Made by a program: the position numbers and the translations under genes | Part shown: positions 11,293-23,610 of the stretch, in pieces | Layout: the number at the start of each line of letters is the position of its first letter | Position numbering within the stretch: position 1 is the first letter of the stretch | Assembly: GCA_944990035.1 (NCBI GenBank) | Contig: CALYLX010000018.1 | Coordinates: 1 to 64,000, forward strand | Direction of reading: 5' to 3' | Length of the DNA: 64,000 nucleotides | Source of the DNA: Clitopilus passeckerianus | Lineage: Eukaryota; Basidiomycota; Agaricomycetes; Agaricales; Entolomataceae | The notes under the pieces: generated by a model | Told to the model about the DNA's origin: nothing | Databases searched by the model: none | The model's input: the letters and a program-made list of their open reading frames with translations, nothing else

Positions 11293-12697
11293 ATGGCGGC
11301 TGAAAGTCCTCCCAAAAGACAGAAATTGGAGAAGGTTGCTATCTGACGTTCGATTACGCGAATCATCCTTTAAAGTTGGCAAAAGGTTATAGGAACCCAC
11401 AATGGAACTTTTCACTGTGACGAAGCATTAGCTGTGTTTTTGCTCCGTCAGACAACGGCATACCGAGATGCTGGTTAGTCTGTCGCTATGCTGGGCTTCT
11501 GACCCTAAATGACTCTTGATCCTCGTCACGTCCAGGTCTGAAGCGGAGTAGAGATCCTGCCGTCCTTGACACCTGTGATATCGTCGTAGATGTCGGCGCT
11601 ATGTACGATGCCAATATCAACCGTTTTGACCACCATCAACGCGGTTTCACGGAGGTCTTTGGCCATGGATTCAATACGAAACTCTCTTCAGCCGGACTGG
11701 TATACAAGTATGATGCTTGATTTCTTACTTTAGTTGGCTTCAACAGAACTTCCTTTCATGCAGACATTTTGGCAAAGAAGTGATTGCCAACTCGCTTCAG
11801 ATTGCCCTCGATAGCCCGAAGATTGACACATTATGGCTGAAGTTGTACAAGGCAGGTCCATCCGCGGAACTCAGTTTACACGTCGCTGACTGGCTTCCCT
11901 TTGTAGGAGTTCATAGAAGGCATTGACGCGATTGACAATGGCGTCACGCAATATCCTACAGAAATCAAGCCGAAATACAGAAACCGGACAGATCTCTCCA
12001 GTCGTGTAGGTTGGTTGAATCCAGCCTGGAACGAGCCGACGGACTCTCAGACTATCGACGTCAGTTTTTCACAGCATCACATTCCTCTTTCCACTGAGCA
12101 ACTCGCTACCAGGCCCAATTTGCCAAGGCATCGACTTTGACGGGCGAAGAGTTTTTGGGCAGATTGAACTATTATGCAAATGCATGGCTACCTGCAAGGG
12201 ATCTCTTAATAGAGTCCATCGCTAATAGCAAGCGAAAAGTCGACCCTTCTGGAAAGCTCGTCCTGCTTGAGAAGTTCCTGCCATGGAAGGTCAGCCCAGC
12301 GGAGAACATATTTGAGTGCTGGCTCATAGTTCAATCCTAGGAACATCTATTCGAGCTTGAGGAAGACCCCTCGTCACAATTGGAATCTGGAGCTGCCGTC
12401 TATATCGTATATCCAGATGAAACGGCCAACAACTGGCGCATCCAAGCTGTGCCCATCTCGCCAGATAGCTTCGAAAGCCGGCAAGCCCTCCCCGAGAAAT
12501 GGAGAGGCCTAAGGGATGATGAATTATCTGCTGCTTCCGGCATTGAGGGATGCATTTTTATCCATGCCTCAGGTTTCATTGGAGGTGTGTGCCTTTTCAC
12601 TGATCCATGCGATCACCGATTGACGCTTGGCATTCCAGGAAACAAAACTCTAGAGGGTGCTTTGCAGATAGCTCGAGCTGCACTGTCGAAGCAGTAA
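11293..12697 (+). CDS. MYG1: MYG1-family exonuclease (DHH-like)
   Basis: Eight exons: 11293..11334, 11386..11473, 11536..11707, 11764..11851, 11907..12059, 12113..12289, 12341..12584, 12639..12697, giving 340 residues. Family blocks are present in order: [34 protein letters not shown] (the DHH metal-binding motif), [20 protein letters not shown] and [19 protein letters not shown]1 is a 3'-5' RNA exonuclease of nucleus and mitochondria in animals, and the fungal proteins are close relatives. Intron 4 (11852..11906) uses a GC donor (AAG|GCAGGT), because only this junction keeps the frame into [12 protein letters not shown]. The catalytic motifs are intact. Confidence 0.92.
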
Positions 12698-13072
12698 TTG
12701 TACTACCACTTACCAAATCGCCACCTCTATTCGAACTCTTGTGTATAAGTTCAGAAACAAAGCCGATCCCGACATGGGGTCCAAATCGGGAGTGAGGCAT
12801 ATGCTATGCACATCACATTAAATACTAGGGCCACGCTGCAACATGTTCATATCGAGTCTCATGGCAGGAGACAACGTGCCCCCTCCGTTTTTCCAGCACG
12901 TTGCAGGGCGGACAGCAGCCGACTAGCGCTCCTTGTTCGAAGCCCTGACGATTCTTGCATGGAAAACAGTCGTCTTAGCTGTGTCCCGACACGGATTTAG
13001 AGAAACGCTATCCGAGCTCTCCTATAACACCGGCGACGGCCAGTCCTTAGAGAGTCTGACTTTTCCTCGAAC
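12698..13072. other. intergenic, MYG1 terminator and MARVEL-gene promoter
   Basis: This 375 bp stretch between tandem genes holds no coding signal I can support. Confidence 0.5.
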
Positions 13073-13778
13073 ATGACTACTCAACCACCCACCCGAAGGC
13101 CACAGCAGACATCCTTCGTTCACTCGCGCCTCTATCCACTCCTGTTCGCCTTGATAACATGTTGTGCCTTTGCAGAGCTTGGCTTGACTGCGTTTCTGGT
13201 AAATGCAGGGAACGAACGTAACACTTGGCCGACCCAGAAATATCATCACCTGTACATCGATGCTTTGTTCTTCGTGTCTGACTTGGCTGACCTATCGATT
13301 GAAACACCTAGGCTGATCTTATTCGTGTTCAACTCTTCCTGGACATTGCTATTTTCAGCCGCTTACATGCTATGGATCATCGATGGGGCAAGCCACGTTC
13401 TAGCCAATATAGCAAGTTCGATAATTTGGCTCTTGCTGACTTCAGTGCTCTGGGTAAGTAACCCACCCCTTCTCCCGCTGTGGGCATCACAATAATGCCG
13501 TTGCAAGGGAACGGCAGCAGGCCTCATGCATGTCACAAGAACCGGCGGTCATTGTCCTTGGTATGCACCCATCTCGCGGTTGGTTAACGGCGGCACAAAG
13601 TCCGATGTCAAAGTCTGACTTCTCTTGTAGATGTCGGCAGTCGTTGACAGTCGAAGCATTGGGATGGACAACATTTGGGCTTTGCACGCTTACTATGATT
13701 AGTACCTGCATATGGGTTCACGCGAGCAAACGTAGTTATGTGAGATTTTCCTGGTCTTCTCTTGAGGACCTTGGCTGA
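13073..13778 (+). CDS. MARVEL-like four-helix membrane protein
   Basis: Exons 13073..13251, 13312..13453, 13508..13578 and 13631..13778 give 179 residues. Four hydrophobic helices are visible: YPLLFALITCCAFAELGL, the WTLLFSAAYMLWII region, ASSIIWLLLTSVLW, and GLCTLTMISTCIWV. The conserved segment HVTRTGGHCP...ISRCRQSLTVEALGW is typical of the fungal MARVEL-like family found in many mushroom genomes. The first intron is 60 bp, a multiple of three, so it could also be retained. I removed it because the included residues are polar and break the family pattern. Such proteins sit in the plasma membrane or vesicles and have no known enzymatic role. Confidence 0.78.
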
Positions 13779-14311
13779 CCTTTTTGACATAGAGAACAAG
13801 TTTTCATGAAGTCTGATTGTACTTTGTTAACCATTCGGTCAAGTCTATTGTACTCCGAGAACTCTGCTAATTCTAAGCATGCATCAATAAAAGCGGCGGG
13901 CCCGGGAAACGTTGCCTTGCAAGCGAGTGGAACACCGGCGGGACTTAGACAGACTACGATGGATTTGCGCCGAAGCTGATTACTTTTTCAAATAGCACCC
14001 ATGCCCCTACGGTTCATGAGCCGTCGGTGAATCCAGTGGCGCGTCGCTTCACCTGGACATTCAAGTCAAAGTTGGCGATGAGCCGCCTGGCAGCCCATGT
14101 GGCGGTGTACCACACGTGACTGACGCGTCGAGTTTTCACGAATCACCAGCCAATCAGATCACAGCGAGTTTTAGTTCGCAATTATAAAGTTAAGGAAGCC
14201 CCAGCATAATCCCATTCCTCTTTTTCCTTCCTTCCACTGTCTCCGAATAAGCCAAGACCTTATTTCCTTTATCTTACTTCTTGATTTTTGCAGAAGCAAG
14301 CGGTGACTATC
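13779..14311. other. promoter region of the secreted-protein gene
   Basis: This 533 bp stretch holds no coding signal. It contains a CACGTG box (14113-14118), a TATA box (14183-14188) and a pyrimidine-rich leader (TCCTCTTTTTCCTTCCTTCC) before the start at 14312. Confidence 0.55.
14183..14188 (+). promoter_or_regulatory. TATA box
   Basis: TATAAA lies 129 bp upstream of the ATG at 14312 and is followed by a CT-rich stretch, the usual arrangement of highly expressed fungal secreted-protein genes. Confidence 0.55.
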
Positions 14312-15151
14312 ATGTCTCCTTCAGTTCGTTCAATAGGCTTCGCGTTGTGTGCAGCCGTCGTTATTGGATCCGGTTCTGTCTGCATGGCTTCTCCGGTATC
14401 AGGAAGCTTGTTCACCAGCCCGCACAGCAGCAAACTCTTGGAAACCAACTCTACGCATAATGCAGCACCTCTCGTCGTTCTAAAAGAAGCACGGGACTCG
14501 CCAATCCATTCGATCACGTCATACTCCAGGCCCCACCTGCTCAGCTCTCGGGCGATACCTGGAAAGCACGCGCTCAGGCAGATATCTCCTAGCGAACTTG
14601 CTGAACTGAACCGATCTTATCAGCGAGCAAAAGAAAGATCTGGTGCTCTGCGTCCGTCATGGTTCTCTGATATCTCGAGATAACTTGGCTTACTTGACGT
14701 CTACTTGCAGGAAAGTTCAATGCGCAAGCTGCCACGACGGATCCGAATGATGAAGATTTTCAGAAGAGATTTGCAAGGGCAGCACAGGGCTACAAGGCCA
14801 ATATCCTCGACCTAAAGACCATCTTGGAGAAGCTCGCTGCAGATAAAGGGCTCGCTTTTTATAACCCTGACGATCCATTGGAAGTGCTACTCAAGAACGT
14901 GGTCAACCTCCACAAAGACACACTGTCCGAGCTCGTTGAGACAGTACAAAGCTTTCCTTTTTTGGGGCCGATTTTAGGACCTAGTGAGTGTAGATTTTGG
15001 GTCGTTTTGGCTTCAACTGATTGCGCTCACAGTCCTCTATGAGCTCAAATGCATTATCAACGACATCTTGAACATCACAGAAAACTTGGTGGATGCGACA
15101 CTCAACCTCTTACAACCTATTCTCGCTCCTCTCGTTGGTTCACTTCTATGA
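14312..15151 (+). CDS. secreted protein of unknown function
   Basis: Three exons, 14312..14642, 14711..14983 and 15033..15151, give 240 residues. The N-terminus is a signal peptide (SIGFALCAAVVIGSGSVCMA). The rest is a helical, Leu/Lys-rich protein (FQKRFARAAQGYKANILDLK, TILEKLAADKGL, LLKNVVNLHKDTLSELVETV) ending in a hydrophobic segment (LNLLQPILAPLVGSLL). Such helical secreted proteins are common and lineage-specific in mushrooms. I do not recognise a named domain. Upstream are a TATA box and a CT-rich leader, suggesting strong expression. Confidence 0.7.
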
Positions 15152-15442
15152 TTATTTCCTTCCCATTCACGGGGGTTTTTTTTTCGTGATTGTCCCTTCT
15201 GTACTGCTGGTCGGATACTCAATTTCACATACGCTATGCAAGATCGATATACTAATACCCACTACGCATACATGTACACTGCTCTGCTAGTTTATCATCA
15301 TTGCTATCTTGTGCCATGACACAATATATCTTGCCTTGGAAAGAGTTTCCTTGTTAGCTTCGGGGCTGAACATTTTTGAGGTGTATCGAGAGTTTAGGTG
15401 TATATGGGATATGGTTCCTGATTCTCTAATGGGCAACCATTT

Positions 15443-17257
15443 TCAACCCGCCATTTTTTCATGTTCCACGTCTGTATGAGATTTCGCTGAATCCGTGGTG
15501 ATAGCTGGTTTAACTGTTCTTCGCTTCGTGCCAAGAATGAATGAGATTGTCCGGCGTAGAAGCCCGCGTAGTAGCTCTGGGCGGTGGAGAGCGGCACTCA
15601 GGATTGTGCTGAATGAAAGCAGCAATGCCAGTCTAGGAGAAATAGTCAGTATTGTTATCGTGGAACTGCAAGAGCCCGCAAACCTCTCAATCAGCTTTGT
15701 TTTCTTGGAGTTAGCCCTCATCCAAGCGACAGGCAAAACTGTCCGGAGGGCCCGAGGGAGAACATAGAAAGCCATCTCTCCCCTCCTCCTGCCATTTTCA
15801 ATCCAGATGCTACTCCCGCATACCAAGGATCCAGCCATGATACATCCGTAGGGGCCGTCCCAGAAATCGTGCGAGATGAAAGGGAGTGCGCGTGCAAGGA
15901 CGAGGGTGCGTGTGAAGCAGACAGATGCCCAATAGAGAGCAACGAAGGAGGCAAGAAAAGTCGCACTTTGGCTTGCTCCCATGAGGGTTGATAGTAGTAC
16001 CTTGAGATCGAGAAGCTTGCGTGGGTTTGTCAGGATCACAGGAGCGAAGTGAACCTGTAAACGATAAGCCGTCAGCTTTAGCACACTACAAAGAGAGAGA
16101 GAGAGAAATGTACAGGTAAATATATTGCAGCAGCTTCAAGGAAGGCCACTGAGCCTCTAATCATCCAATTCGCTGTGCAACTGCCTTCCAGACCTAACGA
16201 CGACCCGATACCGCCATGTACCAGTTCACAAGGCAATCCTCCCAATCCACTTCTATTGTTTACCCCCATAGTTCCCCACACATTGTTAGCGAACTGACCA
16301 CCAAAGGCAGGGAGGGCAATGGGGTTACCCCAGGAAGCTTTGTAGCCGAGTTCGCAAGAGAAATCCTCTAAAAGCGCCGCGTGCTGTTTAGAGCCAGTAA
16401 TATATGACCAGTCGCCAGTACGAATATGGCGCAGGGCATCCATGACACGTGCGTCGACGTTGCCTAAGGCTGCTATCCACTTCACATAGGAGAGTGGAAG
16501 CCGATGTGGTTTGTAAAACCAACACCACATTATTCTGTGAGGAACCAAATCAGCGCAAGACTATTGGACGCATCAAACAGGCTTACCTTGCGCTCGATGC
16601 CCAGAACAAGAACGCGTCAATCTTGGATGTGATGGCTCGTATGCGTTGGAATTTGTCAAGCTCCTTCTGTTTGTTCGGGGAAAATTCTTGGTTGTCTGCA
16701 TCGCGAAGTGCAAGCTGTAGCACCACGTCGCAAGCTCTCGTGAATAAGAGCAATGTAAGGTCTAGTGTAGGTGGAAGTTTGGCAGGTCGGGTTGATGGTT
16801 CTGGTGTGTGGATTGGTCGGGAGGGATGACGCTTGCTCCTCGGGCGGAGGAGATATGCACCTATAGAAGTAGACAAGAATGTCGCAAGGAAGCTCCGCTG
16901 GGCAGGGGAGAGTTTGCGAACGGCATTTGATAAATAGTCAGTTAGACATTGCTTCGAGGATTTCGCATCCGAAGTGGTGGTGGCGTCTTCTTGCTGAGAG
17001 AGGTTCAGAAGCCAGTCACTGAGAGCTATGCTCCCTCCAAAGGAGACGGCCACAGCAAATGCAAAGCCAGTGAGTCCGAGTTCGTTGAACACGAGCTGTA
17101 GTAAAGCCCGTGGTGTGTTCCCCCTCGCTTTGCTGCGTCTAATATAGGATGTAATGACCGGAATGAGTGAAGGACCTAGGGAGAGCGATAAAGAGAGAAG
17201 ATAAGCCCTCAAAGTCACTTGAACTGGCTGTTTGCTGGCCCATTCTTTGAGGGTCAT
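15443..17257 (-). CDS. TMEM135-like integral membrane protein
   Basis: Exons 17257..16587, 16534..16114 and 16054..15443 give 567 residues. Several long hydrophobic segments are visible (AYLLSLSLSLGPSLIPVI, LGLTGFAFAVAVSFGGSIAL, ATFLSTSIGAYLL, SATFLASFVALYWASVCF). The GCIMAGSLVCGSSIWIEN block and the WSYITGSKQHAALLEDFSCE region recall the fungal TMEM135/Tim17-like family. In animals TMEM135 acts at mitochondria and peroxisomes in fission and lipid handling. The start was placed at the first in-frame ATG; a GTG 66 bp upstream exists. It lies only 62 bp downstream of the dysferlin-domain gene on the same strand. A (GA)n run sits in its second intron. Confidence 0.7.
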
Positions 17258-17319
17258 TGCATGATCATGCCATCCGTTGTTCGTTGCTGAAATACTCGGC
17301 TTCACTGTAATTATGGGTA

Positions 17320-18687
17320 TCACGTGTAATTCATTAACTCCTTCAGCTGTTTACTGTAACTCCAAAAGTCAACCTCAGTCTCTCCTATTTCTATGTTCAA
17401 GTCCTTTAAAAGTCCAGAAGAAGCAAACATTTCCAGTAAACGTGCGCGAGAATCGGGGTATATGAACATTCTTAGTACTGCTTGGCCCTGGGAGTCTAAA
17501 TTCAGCCGAATGAAAACTCCCAAAAGGAATCAGAAATCACTGACATATTTTCGAAGAAAGGGTATAAGGTATCCTCTGGGCGGAACGCGCAGTCGGCCCA
17601 GATAATCTTGAAAGGCAGATTCTCCATCTGACATGCTCGGAGACAGCATTGTCTCCCCGTCTCCGTCTAGCCAAGGCTTTCCTTGCCTCCCGAAATCGAA
17701 CTCGATGGACGTCTGGGATTGACGGTCTGGGTCTTTAGAAAGCCAAAGTTTCCATACTTCCAGTTTGCGACCATCTCTACCAACGGATTTCATGATAGCG
17801 CGGAACTTATGCCAGTTGCTTTCAACGTCTTCCGAAGTCCAGATATCGAGTGCGCCGTCCAACATGCTGGGTGTCGGTGTGGATATCAGAGGGGAATCAA
17901 GGTTGCTGGAGTTAGATGCTGGAAGAAGTCATCAGTAAACAAATGCAGAATAGAATGAAAATCAACGAACAGCTATCCATAGGTATTTGACAATGAGAGT
18001 TGTGACCAGGTCGCATCATGAGACGTATCCAACGTCTCCTGCGTACCCATCCTCCTGCATTGAACTTGCCGATTTCCGCGCGCCACTTGTGTGTACGGAA
18101 TATCCAGTTATACTCAAATCCGTCATGCTGAACTTCACCGTTACTGGTGCGCATGTCAATCATCCAGCATTTGGAAACCCATCGCCAGTTTCCGTCAGGT
18201 AAAGGGTATTCTGCGAGTCTGACAGGTATCTGGTGGTGTCGGTTGTTTACGATGACGGGTATTGTGAAAGGTGCAGGATCATTAGGAAGGAGGGAAAGGC
18301 TCGAATAGTATGGTATTGAAAAGAATGTTAACCTATGATTGTTCGGGTCAGTTACTGGCTGGTGGACCCAGTGAAGCTCGTCACTCACCCCCTCTGGTTC
18401 TCGTAGACGATAGCCCATTCGTATTTATCGCCGTATTGGTAGCCCTCTTCTTCCTGAGGTGCTTCCAATGTGATGATACTCTGAGCATTCAGCTCGTTGC
18501 CATCAGGACTAAGAGCTTCAGTGCTGACGGCTCCCTGTCTAATTTTCGAGCCAAGAGACTTTGGTTTCCTGAGATTTGGTAAAGAGATATATTTGGATTT
18601 AGCCTTGAAACGGTCTCGAGCACGCTGAGCAGCACTTTGGTCGTCCAAAGTAAGTGCTGAAGGCGGTGGAGCCACGTCTGGATTCAT
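17320..18687 (-). CDS. dysferlin (DysF/peroxin) domain protein, Spo73/Mug65-like
   Basis: Exons 18687..18389, 18332..17971, 17918..17545 and 17487..17320 give 400 residues. A DysFN-like segment (YEWAIVYENQRGLTFFSIPY) is followed by tryptophan-rich DysFC features (NWRWVSKCWMIDM, DGFEYNWIFRTHKWRAEIG, then VRRRRWIRLM). This arrangement is shared by Spo73, Mug65 and the Pex23/Pex30 group, which act at prospore membranes or at ER-peroxisome contacts. No transmembrane segment is visible, which favours the Spo73/Mug65 type. The exon 3/4 junction was chosen to keep the frame and is the least certain. The promoter is shared head to head with HSCB over 88 bp. Confidence 0.78.
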
Positions 18688-18760
18688 GGTGGTCGAACTG
18701 ACATTTGGCGTTGCGGTGATGTCAAAAGTTACTGAAGGGATCTTTAAAGGGGCAGATCAT

Positions 18761-18766
18761 CACGTG
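18761..18766. promoter_or_regulatory. CACGTG E-box between divergent genes
   Basis: CACGTG lies in the 88 bp between the start codons of the dysferlin-domain gene (18687, minus) and HSCB (18776, plus), ending 9 bp before the HSCB ATG. Confidence 0.4.
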
Positions 18767-18775
18767 AGGCCAATT

Positions 18776-19538
18776 ATGCTTCCATTCGCTCGCCAGTTCC
18801 TGCAACGCCGCCTCGTACACGCATCGAGGTCCTTGAACGCTGTGTGCACAAATTGCCACCAGCAATTGCTCTCATCGCTTCCTGCGTGCAAGCAATGTGA
18901 CCATATAGCTTTGTTGCCGTCAGCCACGACGTATCATGAGATATTTGAGATCCCAACAGAGCCGAACCCAATGAAGGTTGACGTCAAGGACCTACAGAAC
19001 AAGTTTCGACGGGGCCAAGCAGTGTGCCATCCGGACACATGGGCATCGAAAGGAGAGGTACTTGGTTCATCTTCATCCTGCACGTTTATATTGACTTACC
19101 CGTGCAGATGAGACAAAATATAGCCCAGGAGCTTTCCGCACGACTAAATGAAGCATATCAAACACTGTCTAATCCCTTGGCTCGAGTGGAATACTTGCTG
19201 TCACTTCATCATATACCTCTTGGCGAGGAAGAAAAAATTCACGACATGGAATTCATGATGGAAATCATGGAGGCACGAGAAACTATTGACGATGCAGTCA
19301 AAGGTGACTTGGAACGCATCCAAAGCTTACGAGAGGAAAACCAAGGTATGCTGCCATTTTTCCCCGTGATCGACAATTTTCTAATGTCTTTGCAGCTCAA
19401 ATAGTGGATACAACGAAAGAAATCGAAGACTTGGTTGCTACAAAAGAATGGCCCAAGGTTAAAGAAGGAGCTATACGACTGAGGTATCTGTACGGAATAG
19501 ACAAAGCCGCTAACAAATGGGTAGACCAGCATTCTTAG
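18776..19538 (+). CDS. JAC1: HSCB/Jac1 Fe-S cluster co-chaperone
   Basis: Exons 18776..19057, 19108..19345 and 19396..19538 give 220 residues. The N-terminus is basic (FARQFLQRRLVHASRSL), consistent with mitochondrial import. It is followed by two CxxC pairs (CTNC, CKQC) like the zinc-binding tetracysteine of animal HSCB, then the J domain with the HPD tripeptide (QAVCHPDTW). The C-terminal HscB oligomerisation domain is complete (YQTLSNPLARVEYLLSLH, EFMMEIMEARE). The protein hands the Isu scaffold to mitochondrial Hsp70 for Fe-S cluster transfer. The tetracysteine is absent from yeast Jac1 but kept in many other eukaryotes. Confidence 0.93.
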
Positions 19539-19604
19539 AATTACTGTACGCGTATTACATAATAACCAGCACTCATTATCTGCACCATCCATGCTGGCAG
19601 GGTT

Positions 19605-22600
19605 ATGACCCTCGCTTTCTTTCTTCAAGCCAGACGAAGCCTTTGCACGCATTCAAACCGTGCTGGCCCCCAAAAACCGCAATTATTCAGTAATACATCG
19701 TTGCTGAGGAACCCATCTCGGCGAGGCAGACATGACGCCTTCAAATCGACTCCTCCGAAGTTAGCATTGGCACTGAAATGTTCAACTCGAACTCCCCACC
19801 CAGAATATGAGCCCGCCCTAGTGCGCGCAGCTCACACGGCCGCGCACTACCACCGTCCTGGCCCCCCCACCGCTGAAAAATTCCAGCTGGATGGCCCTAT
19901 ACATGACTCCGAATTCATACGGAAAACCTATGGGATGGAAACCTCGCCTCTCGGTCCGCTACATGAGCACCTCCCAAAGAATGCCATCGGCCAATTTTGG
20001 GGCGTTGCTTTACCTGGGAACCCTGCCTACGAACTCGAAGGAGGGTGGATAAACCAGGGAGACGGGAGAAAACAGAGGTTCTTGACTAGGTGTGTTATGG
20101 TCCGTTGTTAGTTGGATGTGTAACTCATAGCGGGCAGGTGTACCCTTACAATACCATTAGACACGCCAATAATTGGGATTGGTGACCACCGCATCAAGCA
20201 GGAGGCCGAAAAACTCGCTGCCTTGTCCGCTGTTTACCAACTTCACGCTCTAGGCATCGTGAGTTTCTTCTAGTCCTCAATCCCAGGTTAGAATTCTCAC
20301 ACTCCGTTGTAGCTGGATAATCCTAAACTAGTCCGCACGCGCGCCACTTCCCAGCATTCCATACAACTCTCAGACGGGACCATTGTCGACTCTGAGATGG
20401 CCCGTGGCTTCATGGGCTTTTATTGCCGGAAATATGGGTTCGGAAACCCCGATATCACCTTCAACGAACTTCCTAACCGATGGGAAGCTATTATGACAGT
20501 TGGTGGTAGGCGAATTGGATTGGGAAATGGTCCCCGCAAGCTTGATGCTCAAAAGGCCTGTTACCTTGATGTTACCAAATACCTCGAAGAATGCGACCCC
20601 GAGCTTTGGCGATCATTCGTCGAGGCACAGAAGACAGGCGCTGATTTAGGTCTCGCGCCAAAAGTATTTTTCCAAATGAGCGATTCACTCGACGACCAGC
20701 TCAGGGATCTGTGTGGTTCGCTGGCTGGAAGCGAACTCTACAACAACCGGCCCTCGGCTAATCCATCACGAGTTGTAGATGAGAGTTCTGTTCGCACCCG
20801 ACGACAGCCCCGGCCCCCCAGCGACTTCTGGCATGAAACAAAATCACGAGTGCTGGCCGAACGCCATCAGAAATACCTCAAAGACCCAGCGATGCAGGAG
20901 ATGGTGTCAACGAGATTAGCCCTTCCCGTATACACCAAAGCACGCGAACTTCTCAAACACATCAACAACAATGACGTGACTATATGCATGGCTGCCACTG
21001 GTTCGGGCAAAACCACCCAGATTCCCCAGATGATTCTCGATTCTTTTATCGAAAAAGGCAAAGGTTCCAGATGCAATATCATCTGTACACAACCTCGCCG
21101 TTTGGCTGCTATCAGCGTAGCTGATCGGGTCGCCAAAGAGCGAGGAGAGACCGTGGGCAAGTCTGTTGGGTTCCAGGTTAGGTTCGAACACAAATACCCA
21201 GAGGAACATGGGAGCATCACCTTCTGCACTATTGGTGTCTTCCTCAGGCGTATGCACTCCACTCTCGCCCAGAACAACCCCGAGCTAGATAACATCACCC
21301 ACATTGTTGTTGACGAAGTACACGAACGCGATGTCGACACGGACCTGCTTCTGGTTGTTCTTAAGCGCCTTATGGCGGACAGGAAAGCCAAGGGGAAGCC
21401 TTTAAAGGTCATTTTAATGAGCGCAACCATCGACCCCACCCTCTTCCAGACTTACTTCGCGGACGGCGCTGGTAATCCTGCCCCAGCTATCGATATTCCC
21501 GGTCGTTCATTCCCCGTTACTCAGTCCTATCTTGAGGAATTCCTGCCAAAAATCGTAGCTGGCCCTGAAAAATGGGTCCTCTCTGATGAGGATTCGGCCA
21601 GATACATTGCAAAAGAGTTAGGTCCATCCGGTCTCGCCAAAATCGGGTTGTCTGGCCTAATGAACATGGATGGCTTGGATCGAGAGGTAGAACTCTCACA
21701 TCCTCTCATCGCGGCCACCATCTCTCATGTTCTGCGGAAGACGGCCGACGGTCACGTTCTGGTCTTCTTACCTGGCTGGGATGATATCCTCAGTGTCCAA
21801 CGTGTGTTAGAAGAACCACGTCACCCATTCGGCGTCAATTTCAGCGACAAAAGTAAATTCTCCATCCATCTACTACACTCGACCATCCCTCTGGCCGAGC
21901 AGCAGGTCATATTTACTCCACCCCCTCGAGATGTCCGAAGGATTATTCTTGCAACCAACATTGCAGAAACTTCAGTGACCATACCGGATGTGGTGTACGT
22001 CGTGGATAGCGCAAAGGTTAAGGAGTTGCAGTATGATCCGGTCCGGAGGATAACCTCCCTGGTGTCTGCTTGGGTTGGCTTGTCCAATCTACGCCAAAGA
22101 GCAGGTCGAGCGGGTAGACACCGCCCTGGAGAATATTTCGGTCTTTTGGGCCGTCAGCACGCGGAGAGTCTCCAACCGTATCAAACCGTCGAGATGAAGC
22201 GTACAGACCTTTCGAGCGTCGTTATGCACATCAAGGCGTTAGATTTCCCAAGCATGCAGGTGGAGGAAGTCCTGGCTGCAACAATTGAACCGCCTTCGCC
22301 AGAGCGAGTTGGACTTGCTATCAAGGATCTCCATATGGCTGGCGCTTTAGATTCTCAAAACAATCTCACATCCCTAGGCCAAGTACTCTTGTCCCTTCCG
22401 GTGGATGCTCGCATGGGCCGTCTCGTCCTGTACGGGTGCTTCTTCCGTTGCTTAGACTCGGCACTGACTCTCGCGGCCCTGCTTTCCGAGCGTGAGCCAT
22501 TCGTTTCCCCATTACACCTTGGGACAGAAGCAGCAGCCAAGAAGACTACATGGGCAACAGACAACTTCCGCTCCGACACCATTGCTGCGCTTCGAGCGTA

Positions 22601-23610
22601 CAATGCTTGGGCGGCTATGCAATCCAGAGGGGAATATGCTGCGGCCAATCGCTTCTGCGCGGAGAACTTCCTCTCAAAACCCACTCTCCTTACCATACAC
22701 AAGACTCGGAAACAAATTCTCCAGGCTTTATATCAATCTGGGGTCATTGAGGTTTCCGCAGCTGGGAATGTCGGAAGGCTCACCGAAGGGGGTATCCCTG
22801 TTGAGCTCAACACGAATGCCGATTCACTCCCTCTGCTGGCGGGATTACTGGTAATTGCAAGCCAGCCGAAATTTGCCGTTCGTACAGGTCCCAGAACATA
22901 TCGCACCTCCAATGAAAGGGTATAGCTTTTCAATCCGTATCAAGGATATATGTTCTGATGGGGCAGTCGTAATTTAGATTACAGTTATGCACCCGAAAAG
23001 TGTTAACCACATCAAGAAAGACAATTTTGATCTCTACATGGATGCAAGACAACTCTTTGCGTTCGCAGAAAAACGACGAAACGTGTCCGTACCAGGCGCC
23101 TCGACCCAAACCTACCTTGTAAACACAACACGATTGGACCCTTTGGGGTATCTCCTGTTCGGGGCCAACAAAATTCGCACCGTTGAAAACGGCATTGAAT
23201 GTGATAGTTGGTTACCGGTCGTTGGAAATCTCGACGCCTTAGAAGATATTCAACGACTCAAGAATTTGATGGAGGAGTGTATGTTGCGGGTGTTCCAGGG
23301 GATAACAATCCATCGACATCAACTCAAACAAGGGCTTGGTATTCGCGCGGATGAAACCGAAACAGAGTCGGATGACGAGGACGAAGGAAACCACGCCCTT
23401 TCACGAAATGAAATTCGCGAATTGGACCTCATGACCCACGATATTGTTAGGATCCTGAACAACTACAACGATGAACACCCCGCACGGTCGAAGGACTCTC
23501 GGTCAGGGGCGCAATCGTCTTCCTCGCATGGGTCTGTCCAATCCCTGTCCCATTTCGAAACCCCAGTGTTCGGTAACATGGCCTCAAGCAAACGTTCCCG
23601 GAGATTTTGA
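19605..23610 (+). CDS. DExH-box RNA helicase (DEVH), DHX30/DHX9-like, probably mitochondrial
   Basis: Exons 19605..20089, 20138..20258, 20313..22919 and 22978..23610 give 1,281 residues. The first 45 residues are Arg/Ser-rich without acidic residues, a mitochondrial-type presequence. Two dsRBD-like segments follow (about 165-205 and 235-285). The helicase core has motif I GSGKTTQIPQ (about 432), motif II DEVHER (about 536), motif III SATID, FLPGWDD, IAETSVTIPDVVYVVD and motif VI QRAGRAGR (about 797). HA2/OB-fold regions complete the last third. Exon 4 is the missing C-terminus: reading past 22919 hits a stop, and splicing restores MHPKSVNH. The DEVH variant and likely mitochondrial location recall human DHX30, which supports mitoribosome assembly; that role is inferred. 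Confidence 0.88.

Noticed and set aside
11335..11400. Alternative MYG1 exon 1 junction directly before GAACCC
   Set aside because: No donor gives the required phase; the acceptor after CAAAAG keeps VIGTHNGTF in frame.
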